From CAZFLM01 sp964519955 (GTDB lineage: Bacteria; Armatimonadota; Chthonomonadetes; Chthonomonadales; CAJBBX01): a DNA stretch of 64,000 nt. This document shows positions 17,101 to 24,816 of the stretch, piece after piece (within the stretch, counting starts at the first letter, position 1; each line of letters begins with the position of its first letter). The DNA lies in assembly GCA_964519955.1 (NCBI GenBank), contig CAZFLM010000003.1, forward strand, positions 94,783-158,782. The letters run 5' to 3'. The translations under genes and the position numbers were made by a program. Below the pieces are notes generated by a model. It saw only the letters and a program-made list of their open reading frames with translations. It had not been told where the DNA came from and did no database searches.

Positions 17101-18290
17101 CGTGGGACCGGCTCTACACGTGGATCGACCTGAACGTGCCGTGCCATGGCGTCTGGGCGGCGATCAGCGGCAACGCGGGGCGCCAGAACGCCCGCATGCG
17201 CGAACTAGCGGCCCTCTACGGCGGCTCGGACGTCGACCACGAGGCGATGCCGCCCGCGCTGCCGGCGCCGAAGGCTGCCAGTGTGCCTGCCCAGCGGATC
17301 GAGCCGGCCGCAGCCCCCGCCCGCGAGCCGGAGACTAGCCTCGCATCGGCGCGCCAACCCGGGGCGACGGCGGCTCCGGCGATGCGCACCGTGAAGCTGC
17401 CCGGCGGCCAGGAGTTGCGCCTCGTGCGCATCCCGACCGGCTCCTTCAGCATGGGCAGCGCCGACGGCGGCCCGGACGAGCGCCCGGTCTCCCAGGTTCG
17501 CGTCCAGAGCGGCTTCTGGATGGGCCAGTTCGAGGTGACGAACGCCCAGTACGCGCTGTTCGACCCGACGCACGACAGCGGCGTGGTCTCGATGCACAAC
17601 AAGGACCACGACACGCGCGGCTATGATCTCACCGGCCCCGCGCAGCCCGTGGTCCGCGTCTCCTGGCAGGATGCGATGCGCTTCTGTGAGTGGCTCTCCA
17701 AACAGACGGGCGAGACGTTCGCGCTGCCGACCGAGGCGCAGTGGGAGTACGCCGCGCGCGCCGGATCGGCCGGCCCGTTCTGGTTCGGCGGCCTCGACAC
17801 GGACTTCTCGCGCTTCGCCAACCTGGGCGACCGCAACCTGCGCTCGCTGGCGGTCCAGGGTCTGCCGCCGCGCCCCGTCGCCAATCCGGACCCGCTGCTC
17901 GACTGGGTGCCGAAGGAAGACCGCTTCGACGACGGCGCGCTGATCACGGCGAATGTCGGGCTGTGTGCCGCCAACCCGTGGGGGCTCTACGACATGCTGG
18001 GCAACGCCGCCGAGTGGACGCGCACCGCCTACCGCCCGTACCCGTACAACGCCGCCGATGGCCGCGAGGGCGCGAGCGCGGATGGCGACAAGGTCGTGCG
18101 CGGCGGCTCGTGGTTCGACCGCCCGAAGCGCTGCACGTCCTCGTTCCGGCTCAGCTACCCGGCGTGGCAGGGCGTCTACAACGTGGGCTTCCGCGTCATC
18201 TGCCTGAGCGCGAAGCAGCCAGGTAGCGGTCGATTCGCTTCAGCGTCGACGCGAACTGGCTTGCAGCCGGTGCGTTCGATCCGGCCTTAG
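14199..18290 (+). CDS. Hydrazine-synthase-alpha-like diheme protein fused to FGE-sulfatase domain (1363 aa)
   Basis: The TTG at 14199 is chosen: GAAGGAG lies 9 bases upstream and it opens a membrane anchor or signal segment (LKHWWSAALVGTIVLVALSV). Upstream in-frame codons are repeat hairpins. Residues about 70-220 form a beta-sandwich (AYLGSDDGLAVWLNGRQV). About 370-800 is a beta-propeller-like region resembling the middle domain of hydrazine synthase alpha. Two heme-c motifs follow: CVGCH with C834/H838 and CVSCH with C885/H889. About 1065-1340 is a formylglycine-generating-enzyme-type domain (PTGSFSMGS, LPTEAQWEYAARAG, GLYDMLGNAAEW, VVRGGSW, NVGFRVI). It should be exported and bind heme. 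Similar fusions in planctomycete-type genomes have unknown function; hydrazine synthesis is not implied, as no partner subunits are nearby. Confidence 0.85.
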   Translation: MLKHWWSAALVGTIVLVALSVARPDPAWYSRKPTWQETYAAAARAKARQDTLAKAQVSPGTHIQDPVKLGAWHQLGPFVPKEGRGFAIAFGPEKGIDLTKPCGGLSWEKVSYEDGQGQNLSVPDNGSLYLYRTITSDAPRVITAYLGSDDGLAVWLNGRQVLANDVPRVVAPDQDTVQLDLRQGKNDLLLKVFNGVGGSGFYFSLRPNRATATHTTALDDQPIWALLQRDFPSQDAARQMRWEQEDGIWAGDPDRLTVQTLAKRYGEAARGWEADGAKRFAATVRDAAGLAEVRALYHKGRAYDEAVSKAAGFPCEALRLAVADLTVTYGERYPKGAEYLARIKGLEDRLQKGTDDAAARELQSLRREALLANPLLGFDKLLLVKRGHGQMGLPQNWQGNSSIPATGYDNEIDVLSISTGKMSRLYRPDGSAFVGDIELHYDADRFLFSMPAAHGRFQLHELRTDGTGLRQVTTVDQPDVDNYSGTYLPDGRIVFCSTACYLGVPCVGGSDSVGSLYLLNEKDKSVRQLTFDQDHSWYPHVTNEGQVMYTRWEYSDIPHYFSRIVFKMNPDGTSQFAHYGSNSYWPNTPMYARSIPNDPSKFVAIVSGHHGVARMGELVIFDPSKGRQEAAAVVQRIPGYRKPVTPTIADQLVASSTPRFLHPYPLSGKYFLVSCQPDGHPWGIYLADIYDNLVCLAEMPDYALLEPVPIQKRTAPPAIPDRVKLADKTATVFLEDVYRGPGLRGVPRGSVKALRVIANHYGYRGMGGHVEVGVDGPWDVKRILGTVPVDRDGSAMFKVPANLPIIVQPLDAQGRALATMRSWYTAMPGEVATCVGCHESQNSSPMTHLAAYTRRKAVDIQPWLGPARGFSFEREVQQQVLQPYCVSCHNGRTQSKGVAIADFRAKADVPEYRGRFTPAYEALHRYVRRPGNESDYRMPMAAEWNANTSELVQLLKKGHYGVSLPREAWDRLYTWIDLNVPCHGVWAAISGNAGRQNARMRELAALYGGSDVDHEAMPPALPAPKAASVPAQRIEPAAAPAREPETSLASARQPGATAAPAMRTVKLPGGQELRLVRIPTGSFSMGSADGGPDERPVSQVRVQSGFWMGQFEVTNAQYALFDPTHDSGVVSMHNKDHDTRGYDLTGPAQPVVRVSWQDAMRFCEWLSKQTGETFALPTEAQWEYAARAGSAGPFWFGGLDTDFSRFANLGDRNLRSLAVQGLPPRPVANPDPLLDWVPKEDRFDDGALITANVGLCAANPWGLYDMLGNAAEWTRTAYRPYPYNAADGREGASADGDKVVRGGSWFDRPKRCTSSFRLSYPAWQGVYNVGFRVICLSAKQPGSGRFASASTRTGLQPVRSIRP

Positions 18291-19077
18291 CGATGGCGTC
18301 CCCGGCCACCTTCGCGGCGGCGCTGAGCGACTTGTCGGTCGACGCGGAGAGCGCCCGGATCTGGGCGAGGTAGGGCTTGGCCGTCGCCCCCATCGACTGG
18401 AGCGAGGTTACCGCGTTGAGCTTCACCCAGTCGACGGGGTCGTCGAGCAGCTTGGCCATAGCGGCGGCGCTGGCCGGATCGTACCGATCGAGGTCGGCCA
18501 GCACGCCGCAGGTCCAGCCGCGGACGTCCTGGGCGCTGCTCTTGAAGCCGTCGCACGTGCGGGCCTTGACGTCGCCGAGCGTGGACACGGTCAGCCCCTT
18601 CGGGAGGACGAGCTTGGCCAGATCGATGGCTCCGCCCACGTAGACACTGAGGACCGGGTGCTTGCTCCACACGCGATCGCCACGGTCCTCCTTCGTCATA
18701 TGCCGCGCGATCCCGCCGACGATGTGCAGGTCCCACGAGAACGGGATGTCCTGTTTGCCGTCGAATGGGTGGGTCATGCCCGGCCCAGGACGGAGCACCA
18801 CCTCGCATCGGAGCGTGTCCGCCTTGGCTAGCTCCACGAGGGCGGAGTTGAGAGCGTCCGTGTCGCCCTTGTAGAAGAACTGCTCGTTGCCATTCACCCA
18901 GTAACGGTAGGCGCGGTGCGTGTCGTTGATGACCGGCATGATGCCCGGCCAGTCTGTGTAGTTGGCGCCGGAGAGTGGCTTGTTGCCGAACTCCTCCTCG
19001 CCCATCGCGGTGGCGCGTGGCCCGTACGCGACGGCGAGTAGGATCAGTGCGCTCACTGCAAGGACTCTGCGGGTCAT
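18196..19077 (-). CDS. Secreted HEAT-like repeat protein (293 aa)
   Basis: ATG at 19075-19077 with GAGGCACCT upstream opens a signal peptide (MTRRVLAVSALILLAVAYG). The mature part begins GNKPLSGANYTDWPGIMPV and INDTHRAYRYWVNGNE. A middle part follows (VVLRPGPGMTHPFDGKQD). The C-terminal third is helical repeats (DDPVDWVKLNAVTSLQSMGA), typical of HEAT/PBS-lyase-type scaffolds. I recognise the N-terminal pattern only as a recurring uncharacterised domain. Its 3' end overlaps the end of the facing plus-strand gene by 95 bases, so the two C-termini are coded by the same DNA. Function unknown; a structural or binding role outside the cytoplasm is inferred. Confidence 0.75.
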   Translation of the reverse strand: MTRRVLAVSALILLAVAYGPRATAMGEEEFGNKPLSGANYTDWPGIMPVINDTHRAYRYWVNGNEQFFYKGDTDALNSALVELAKADTLRCEVVLRPGPGMTHPFDGKQDIPFSWDLHIVGGIARHMTKEDRGDRVWSKHPVLSVYVGGAIDLAKLVLPKGLTVSTLGDVKARTCDGFKSSAQDVRGWTCGVLADLDRYDPASAAAMAKLLDDPVDWVKLNAVTSLQSMGATAKPYLAQIRALSASTDKSLSAAAKVAGDAIAKAGSNAPAASQFASTLKRIDRYLAASRSGR

Positions 19078-19256
19078 AGGTGCCTCCTCTGCGGTCCGCG
19101 GCGAACCGCGCCTACCCCGTTAGTGCGTCGAGCGGCACGATGGGTTCAGCGCAAGGCGATGTGCTGGCGCTGCGAGGGAATCCGCCGGCGCCGCGTCGAA
19201 GTTGACACGGAACGCGACCACCTCGGTCCGACCACACCATCTGTCGGGGTACACCC

Positions 19257-20513
19257 ATGCCATTGTCGAGCCGGCACGGCATCTTGCCGATCGTGACTGA
19301 CGTCGTGGCAGCGACGCCCGTCTTCGACATCCACACCCACCTCTTCGCGCCCACGTTCGGCGGGCTGAACCTGTGGGGCATCGACGAGCTGCTGACGTAC
19401 CACTACCTGGTAGCGGAGAACTACCGCTCGTGCGACATCACGCCGGAGCGGTTCCTGGCGCTCTCCAAGCAGGAGCAGGCCGACCTCATCTGGGACACGC
19501 TCTTCGTGCGGAACTCGCCCATATCCGAGGCGACGCTGGGCGTGGTGACCACGATGACCGCGCTCGGCCTCGATCCGGCCGCCAGGGACCTGCGCGAGGC
19601 CCGCGCCTACTTCGCCGGCAAGCGCGCCGAGGACTACGTCGACCTCGTGATGCGGGCGGCGAACGTCTCCGACATCGTCATGACGAACGATCCGCTCGAC
19701 GAGCGCGAGCAGGCCGTCTGGATGTCCGGCGCCGACACCGACCCGCGCTACCACGCCGTGCTGCGCATCGACTCGCTGCTCAACGCGCCGCCCGAGAACG
19801 CCCCGCGCCTGGCCGCCCTCGGCTACGACGTGGCCGGCGATCTCGGCGGCCGGTCCATCGACGAGTTGCGCCGCTTCCTCGACGAGTGGATCGCGCGGAT
19901 GAAGCCGCTCTACCTGGCCGCCTCGCTCCCGCCGGCGCTGGCCTACCCCGAGGACTCGGTGCGCGCCCGCGTACTGACCGAGGCGGTACTCCCCGCCTGC
20001 CGCGAACACAGCCTGCCCTTCGCGATGATGATCGGGGTGCGCAAGCGCGTGAACCCGCTCCTCGGCGATGCGGGAGACAGTGTCGGTCAGGCGGATGTCG
20101 GCGTGGTCGAGCGGCTGTGCGGCGGCTTCCCCGAGAACCGCTTCCTCGTCACGATGCTCTCCCGCGAGAACCAGCACGCCCTCTGCGTCGCCGCGCGCAA
20201 GTTCGCGAACCTGATGCCCTTCGGCTGCTGGTGGTTCCTGAACAACCCGTCCATCGTGTATGAGATGACCCGCGAGCGCATCGAGCTGCTCGGAACCAGC
20301 TTCATCCCGCAGCACTCCGACGCCCGCGTACTGGACCAACTGCTCTACAAGTGGCCGCACTCGCGCCGCATCATCGCGCAGGCGCTCGCCGAGTCCTACG
20401 AGGCCCTGGCCCAGGCCGGCCGCACGCCCCCCCGCGAGGAGATCCAGCGCGACGTGGAGCGCCTGTTCCGCGGGAACTTCCTGCAGTTCGCGGGTCTATC
20501 GGATCGCCCGTAG
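19257..20513 (+). CDS. Amidohydrolase related to uronate isomerase (418 aa)
   Basis: The start at ATG 19257 is the first of the frame. The metal motif DIHTHLF, then GGLNLWGIDELLTYHYL, and later GCWWFLNNPSIVYEM and GNFLQF, resemble the glucuronate/uronate isomerase branch of the amidohydrolase superfamily. RIDSLL (central) and DARVLDQLLYKWPHSR near the C-terminus fit the barrel. The typical family length is 410-470 aa. It is cytoplasmic (no leader). A role in catabolism of uronic acids released by lyases such as the heparinase-like gene at 38283 is plausible inference; the exact reaction could differ, as members of this branch are diverse. Confidence 0.75.
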   Translation: MPLSSRHGILPIVTDVVAATPVFDIHTHLFAPTFGGLNLWGIDELLTYHYLVAENYRSCDITPERFLALSKQEQADLIWDTLFVRNSPISEATLGVVTTMTALGLDPAARDLREARAYFAGKRAEDYVDLVMRAANVSDIVMTNDPLDEREQAVWMSGADTDPRYHAVLRIDSLLNAPPENAPRLAALGYDVAGDLGGRSIDELRRFLDEWIARMKPLYLAASLPPALAYPEDSVRARVLTEAVLPACREHSLPFAMMIGVRKRVNPLLGDAGDSVGQADVGVVERLCGGFPENRFLVTMLSRENQHALCVAARKFANLMPFGCWWFLNNPSIVYEMTRERIELLGTSFIPQHSDARVLDQLLYKWPHSRRIIAQALAESYEALAQAGRTPPREEIQRDVERLFRGNFLQFAGLSDRP

Positions 20514-20525
20514 TGGCGCCGCAGC

Positions 20526-20746
20526 GGTCGCGACGGAGCGCGACCCTCCACGTTAGTCGCGGCGTGGTGGTCGAGCGTCGCCGCCGGCCGTTCGCTGTGC
20601 ACGCGGCCGCGCCCCAGTCCCCGCAGGGGACTTCGCCGAACGCAGGGCCGGGTTTCAACCCGGCTGGCCCGCCAACGCCGCGGTGGGGCGGGCGTCCCTA
20701 CCCGCCTAGCGACAAGCCGTGGTGGGGCGGGCGTCCCTGCCCGCCC
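20526..20746. repeat. Cluster of intergenic hairpin repeats (families S, H and G)
   Basis: The gap 20514-20759 holds three elements. GTCGCGACGGAGCGCGAC at about 20527-20544 is family S. GTCCCCGCAGGGGAC (20617-20631) with GCCGGGT TTCA ACCCGGC (20647-20664) is a full H element. Two copies of GGGGCGGGCGTCCCT[A/G]CCCGCC (about 20684-20706 and 20723-20745) are family G. The last ends just before the AGGAGA ribosome-binding site of the DinB gene. Confidence 0.8.
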
Positions 20747-20759
20747 AGGAGACCCAGAC

Positions 20760-21227
20760 ATGACCGGTCAGCAAGCCGTCGCGGAGACCCTCCGCCAGAT
20801 GGTCGAGGGGATGGACTACACGCCGGTGCAGCGCGTCATCGGCGATCTGACGCCCGAGCAGGCGACCACGCGCATACCCGGCGCGCCCTACTCCATGGCC
20901 ACGATCGTCTGGCACGCGTGGTTCTGGGTGAACGCCTGGCTCGTAGCGATCCGCGGCGGCGGCGACCCGTTCGGCGGGCACGACCCCGACGCCTCGTGGC
21001 CGGAGGTGCCCGCCGAGGAGTGGGTGGCGACGCGCGCCCGCTTCATCGAGAGCATCGGCGAGGCTCTGCGGCTGGCTAGGAGCGAGGACCCGGACCGCCC
21101 GACGTGGGAGGGCCAGACCGTCGGTCAGAACCTGCTGCAGATCGCCGTCCACACCGCCTACCACATCGGCCAGATGACGCTGCTGCGGCAGGACCTGGGC
21201 CTCCGGCCGCCGCCGGCCGGCGAATGA
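20760..21227 (+). CDS. DinB/YfiT-family protein (155 aa)
   Basis: ATG 20760 follows AGGAGA. It is a four-helix-bundle DinB-type protein with metal-ligand histidines in IVWHAWFW (H52) and in HTAYHIGQM near the C-terminus (H129 and H133 by position). These fit the family's three-His site. Such proteins are small cytoplasmic metal-dependent transferases or hydrolases, mostly of unknown substrate. The next gene starts 16 bases downstream, so the two are probably one transcription unit with the PARG-like gene behind. Confidence 0.85.
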   Translation: MTGQQAVAETLRQMVEGMDYTPVQRVIGDLTPEQATTRIPGAPYSMATIVWHAWFWVNAWLVAIRGGGDPFGGHDPDASWPEVPAEEWVATRARFIESIGEALRLARSEDPDRPTWEGQTVGQNLLQIAVHTAYHIGQMTLLRQDLGLRPPPAGE

Positions 21228-21243
21228 CACACGAGGAGTGACC

Positions 21244-23829
21244 ATGTTCCGACTGCTGCCCGCTGTGCTCCTGCTGACCTGCTGCGCCGCGGCGTGTTCA
21301 GCAGCCGTCGCCCCGCCCACCTGGCGCATCGGCGAGACGACGTACCGCTTCGATGCGAGGGCCCGCACGGTTACCGCCACGGTCGGCGCGACCACCTTCG
21401 AGGCGCTCGCCGGCTGCGGTCCGCTCGTGGCGGTCGAGGGCAAGCCCTGCAAGCCCGGCGACCTCGACGTGCGCCTCGTATCCACGTCGCGGGCAAGGGA
21501 CACGGTCATCGCCACGTACCGCGCCACGCCCACGGCAGTCGGCGGGCAACCGTTCCCCTACACCCTGACCATCGAGCCCGCTCCCGATGCGCTGCGACTG
21601 ACATTCCACTCCGGCTCCACCAGCGCGTGCATGCTGAGCGCCGGCGTGACGAAGGGCTTCCGCGACTGGCGGCGCTTCACGTACATGCGCAACGGCGAGG
21701 CATACGGGCAGCCGTTCTGGCCGCGCGTCGCGTGGTCGCCCTCCCAAGGTGTCTACGTGGCGGCGCGCTGGGACATGGCGGCGAGCAACGGCACCATCTG
21801 GGAGAGCCACGACGAGCGTCTGTCCGGCACGGGCGACTTCGCCGCGGCGCTCGACGTCGCCTACCATCCCCGCACCGACGGCTCCCGCCTCCCGCTGCAC
21901 GAGGTGCTCGACCTGCGTGCCGGCAAGGACCTCTGGAAGGTCGCCGCGCCACCCTCGCAGAAGCCCAGCCCGCACGCCGCGGAGCTGGCCCGCTCGGTCT
22001 TCCTCGACGTGTGGGGCGGCACCGCGCGCGAGACGGAGTACTTCCTGCGCCACCTTGCCAAGCTGACGCAGGGGCGCACGCGCTTCTACACGGTGCTGGA
22101 GGACTGGGAGACCGGCGGCTTCGACGCGCTGCTGCCGGACAGCATCCGCATGCCGGACTACCCGCCCAACGAGGGTGTGGGCAGCATCGAGGAACTGGCC
22201 AAGCTCTCCGTGACCGCGAAGTCGATGGGGCGCTACGCGATGCGCACGAACTACATGATCCCGCGCGACGCGGCGCCCAGCATCAGGGAGGGCAAGACGC
22301 GCGCCGGCACCGGCGAGGATGGCAAGCCCGTGTGGCACACGCGTCCGTCCGACTGGCATGCCCTGTCGAGCCGGCAGGAGGCAGAGATACATCGTCTATT
22401 CGCCACGAACGCCGGCTTCACGGACCAGCTCACCAGCAGCGCGGGTCCGTGGGGCTACCTCGAGTCGGACCCGTCGATCCCGAACGCCGGCTCGATGCGT
22501 GAGGCGCTGCGCCTCCAGCGCCAGCTCGCCCAGACCATCAACGACACCACGGGCGGGCCGCTCGGAAGCGAGACCAACATGGACGAGCAGCTCCTCGGCC
22601 AGTGGGTCAGCACGGGCGACTTCGGCATCTTCGATGGCTACCACCGCGCATTCACGCCCGAGTTCAAGCTGCGCCGCATCCACCGGCTCTCCACCTTCCA
22701 TGGGATGGGGTTGATGTACCGCTACTTCGAGATGCCCCCGTTCCCCAAGTTCAGCTCCGGCAAGACGACGTACCTCACCGACCCCGCGCAGTATGACGAC
22801 TACCGCGCGGCGGAGGTCCTGTTCGGCAATGGCGGCTACCTCTTCTACTACCCCGGCATGCCCTGGGACTACGTGATGACGGAGTGCCTGCTGGTTGGCA
22901 CGCTGCAGAAGCACTACGCGCTGCAGCCCGTCCGCTCCGTCGAGTACTGGCTCGATGGCCGCTGGCAGACGCTCGGCACCGTGCTGAAAGCCGGCATCGA
23001 CCCGACGCCCAACCCGTGGGGCCCCTCGCAGCCCGAGTGCCTGAAGCGCATCCGCGTAGGTTACGCCAATGGCCTGACGCTCGTGGTGAACCGGCTGGCG
23101 GAGGAGTGCGACGTGAAGGCCGGCAGCCAGACCATCCGCCTGCCGAAGTCGGGCTGGGTCGCGTGGACCGCCGATGGCAAGCTGCTCGCCTACTCCGCCT
23201 ACGCGCCGGGCACTGCGCACCGCGTCGACTTCATCCGCGACGCCGGCGCGAAGCTGCAGTACCTGAACCCGCGCGGCGAGCGCGTGCTGGGCGAGGATCG
23301 GCCGTGCCTCTGGCTCGACGGCAAGCCTGCTGTCCGCCTCGATCCCAAGACCGGCGACGCCTGGGTGCGCGGCACGACCGTCGCGTTCAAGGCGCCCGTC
23401 CGCGAGCCAGCGCACCGCATCGACTTCCGCTTCAACGAGAACGCCCAGGGCTGGCGCGCCGCGAGCTGCCTCGGCCCGATGCGCATCGTCGACGGCCGCC
23501 TCACCGCCGAGATCGTGGGCGAGGACCCGTACATCGTGGCGCCGCCCATCGACCTCGCGCCGGACACCGTAAAGACGATCGTGATCCGGATGAAGGTGAC
23601 GTGCGGCACGTTCGGGCAGCTCTACTTCAACGCGGACGGGGTGAAGGCCACGGGCGAGGAGATGTGCATCCACTTCGACGTGAAGCCGGGCCCGGACGTG
23701 CAGGAGGTCCGCATCCCCGTCGGCGACCACCCGCTCTGGCGCGGGCACCGCATCGTGAACCTGCGCCTCGACCCGGAGCACGGCGCGTTCCCCGGCGAGG
23801 TGGCAATCGAGTCGATACGGGGGGAGTGA
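21244..23829 (+). CDS. Large secreted glycan-active protein, family not assigned (861 aa)
   Basis: ATG 21244 is preferred over the in-frame GTG two codons upstream because GAGGAG is five bases before it. The leader (MFRLLPAVLLLTCCAAACSA) may be a normal signal peptide or a weak lipobox. Residues 30-230 look like a beta-sandwich, about 235-570 a TIM-barrel region (VLEDWETGGFDALLP, MRTNYMIPRDAAP, GSETNMDEQLLGQW, GYLFYYPGMPWDYV), and about 575-715 beta domains. About 720-860 is a ligand-binding-like sandwich (FRFNENAQGWRAASCL to LRLDPEHGAFPGEVAIE). The middle resembles DUF5696/GH101-type barrels, but I am not sure. It lies in an operon between DinB and the PARG-like gene. Confidence 0.7.
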   Translation: MFRLLPAVLLLTCCAAACSAAVAPPTWRIGETTYRFDARARTVTATVGATTFEALAGCGPLVAVEGKPCKPGDLDVRLVSTSRARDTVIATYRATPTAVGGQPFPYTLTIEPAPDALRLTFHSGSTSACMLSAGVTKGFRDWRRFTYMRNGEAYGQPFWPRVAWSPSQGVYVAARWDMAASNGTIWESHDERLSGTGDFAAALDVAYHPRTDGSRLPLHEVLDLRAGKDLWKVAAPPSQKPSPHAAELARSVFLDVWGGTARETEYFLRHLAKLTQGRTRFYTVLEDWETGGFDALLPDSIRMPDYPPNEGVGSIEELAKLSVTAKSMGRYAMRTNYMIPRDAAPSIREGKTRAGTGEDGKPVWHTRPSDWHALSSRQEAEIHRLFATNAGFTDQLTSSAGPWGYLESDPSIPNAGSMREALRLQRQLAQTINDTTGGPLGSETNMDEQLLGQWVSTGDFGIFDGYHRAFTPEFKLRRIHRLSTFHGMGLMYRYFEMPPFPKFSSGKTTYLTDPAQYDDYRAAEVLFGNGGYLFYYPGMPWDYVMTECLLVGTLQKHYALQPVRSVEYWLDGRWQTLGTVLKAGIDPTPNPWGPSQPECLKRIRVGYANGLTLVVNRLAEECDVKAGSQTIRLPKSGWVAWTADGKLLAYSAYAPGTAHRVDFIRDAGAKLQYLNPRGERVLGEDRPCLWLDGKPAVRLDPKTGDAWVRGTTVAFKAPVREPAHRIDFRFNENAQGWRAASCLGPMRIVDGRLTAEIVGEDPYIVAPPIDLAPDTVKTIVIRMKVTCGTFGQLYFNADGVKATGEEMCIHFDVKPGPDVQEVRIPVGDHPLWRGHRIVNLRLDPEHGAFPGEVAIESIRGE

Positions 23830-23841
23830 GGGAGGCCAACG

Positions 23842-24807
23842 ATGACCCCGATTCGCAGGGCTGAGTTCGACGCGGCGAAACTCGTGGCGGAGCATCCGCC
23901 GAAGTGGCGCAGCCGCAACAAGCGCGCGCTCTACGCCCTCTTGGCGCAGCCGGACAGCGCCATCGCGGGCGCCATCCGCTATACGAGGTGGCGCGAGGAG
24001 CCGCTGCCGGATCGGGCGAGCGGCGGTTCGGTCTTCACGATCCGGCCTGGCGTGTTCATGTACAACGAACCAGATGGAACCGAGATCCACTGGTACATGA
24101 ACTTCGCCGACCCGCGGCTGTTCGTGGCCTACTCGTCGGATCTGCTTGCGCAGGACGAGCTGCAGGTCATGGAGCACCCGGTGCTGGGATCGCTCTCGGA
24201 AGCGCTCAATGGGCCGGAGCACTATCTGGAGACCGTGACGCTGGACGGCAGGCCGACGCCGATCACTATCGCCGGCGTCCAGCGCCGCCTTGCGATCGAC
24301 ACGCTGCCGAACCCCGGTGGCGGGCGTCCCGGCGGCCTCTATGGCAACGCGTTCGCCCGCGCGTCCGCCGCGGCCGTCGTCGATGCCACCACCGTGCTTT
24401 CGCTGCCGACCGTCAGCAACATCCTTGCCATCGCGGCGCCGTCATACGGGGTCGGGCGCTATACCGGCGAGCAGATCGACTACATCCTGGCCGCCGCCTA
24501 CACCGGCTACCGGGCGGCTCGCGAGGAGAGCGCCGATGCATCGGCCCGCACGGTCATCCACACCGGCTGGTGGGGCTGCGGCGCGTTCGGGGGCAACCGC
24601 ACGCTGATGACCATGCTCCAGGCGCTGGCCGCCGACCTCGCGGGCGTGGACATCATCTTCCATGCGTTCGACGGGGCGGGGGTCGCAATGGCGCATGACG
24701 CCTACGAGCAGTACCAGGCGTACAGCCAGGGCGCTCCCTCGACTACAGCGATGATCACCTGCATCCGGCAGCAGGGCTTCGAGTGGGGCGTGTCGGACGG
24801 CAACTGA
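23842..24807 (+). CDS. PARG-like macrodomain protein (321 aa)
   Basis: ATG 23842 follows GGGAGG and lies 12 bases after the previous stop. The stretch TGWWGCGAFGGNRTLMTMLQ, then ALAADLAGVDIIFHAF, matches the phosphate-loop region of poly(ADP-ribose) glycohydrolases (NWGCGAFGGD...). MNFADPRLFVAYSSDLLAQD followed by ELQVMEHP fits the signature region with the catalytic acidic pair (QEE in PARG; here QDE). Length fits a single macrodomain with N-terminal helices. It should be cytoplasmic and could remove ADP-ribose or a related nucleotide from proteins. The partner transferase is not in the window, and the reason for its operon with a secreted glycan protein is unknown. Confidence 0.72.
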   Translation: MTPIRRAEFDAAKLVAEHPPKWRSRNKRALYALLAQPDSAIAGAIRYTRWREEPLPDRASGGSVFTIRPGVFMYNEPDGTEIHWYMNFADPRLFVAYSSDLLAQDELQVMEHPVLGSLSEALNGPEHYLETVTLDGRPTPITIAGVQRRLAIDTLPNPGGGRPGGLYGNAFARASAAAVVDATTVLSLPTVSNILAIAAPSYGVGRYTGEQIDYILAAAYTGYRAAREESADASARTVIHTGWWGCGAFGGNRTLMTMLQALAADLAGVDIIFHAFDGAGVAMAHDAYEQYQAYSQGAPSTTAMITCIRQQGFEWGVSDGN

Positions 24808-24816
24808 GCGAGTTCC

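Noticed and set aside
14199..18290. Anammox hydrazine synthase
   Set aside because: Only the alpha-like part is present, no beta/gamma subunits or hydrazine dehydrogenase; fusion to FGE indicates another role.
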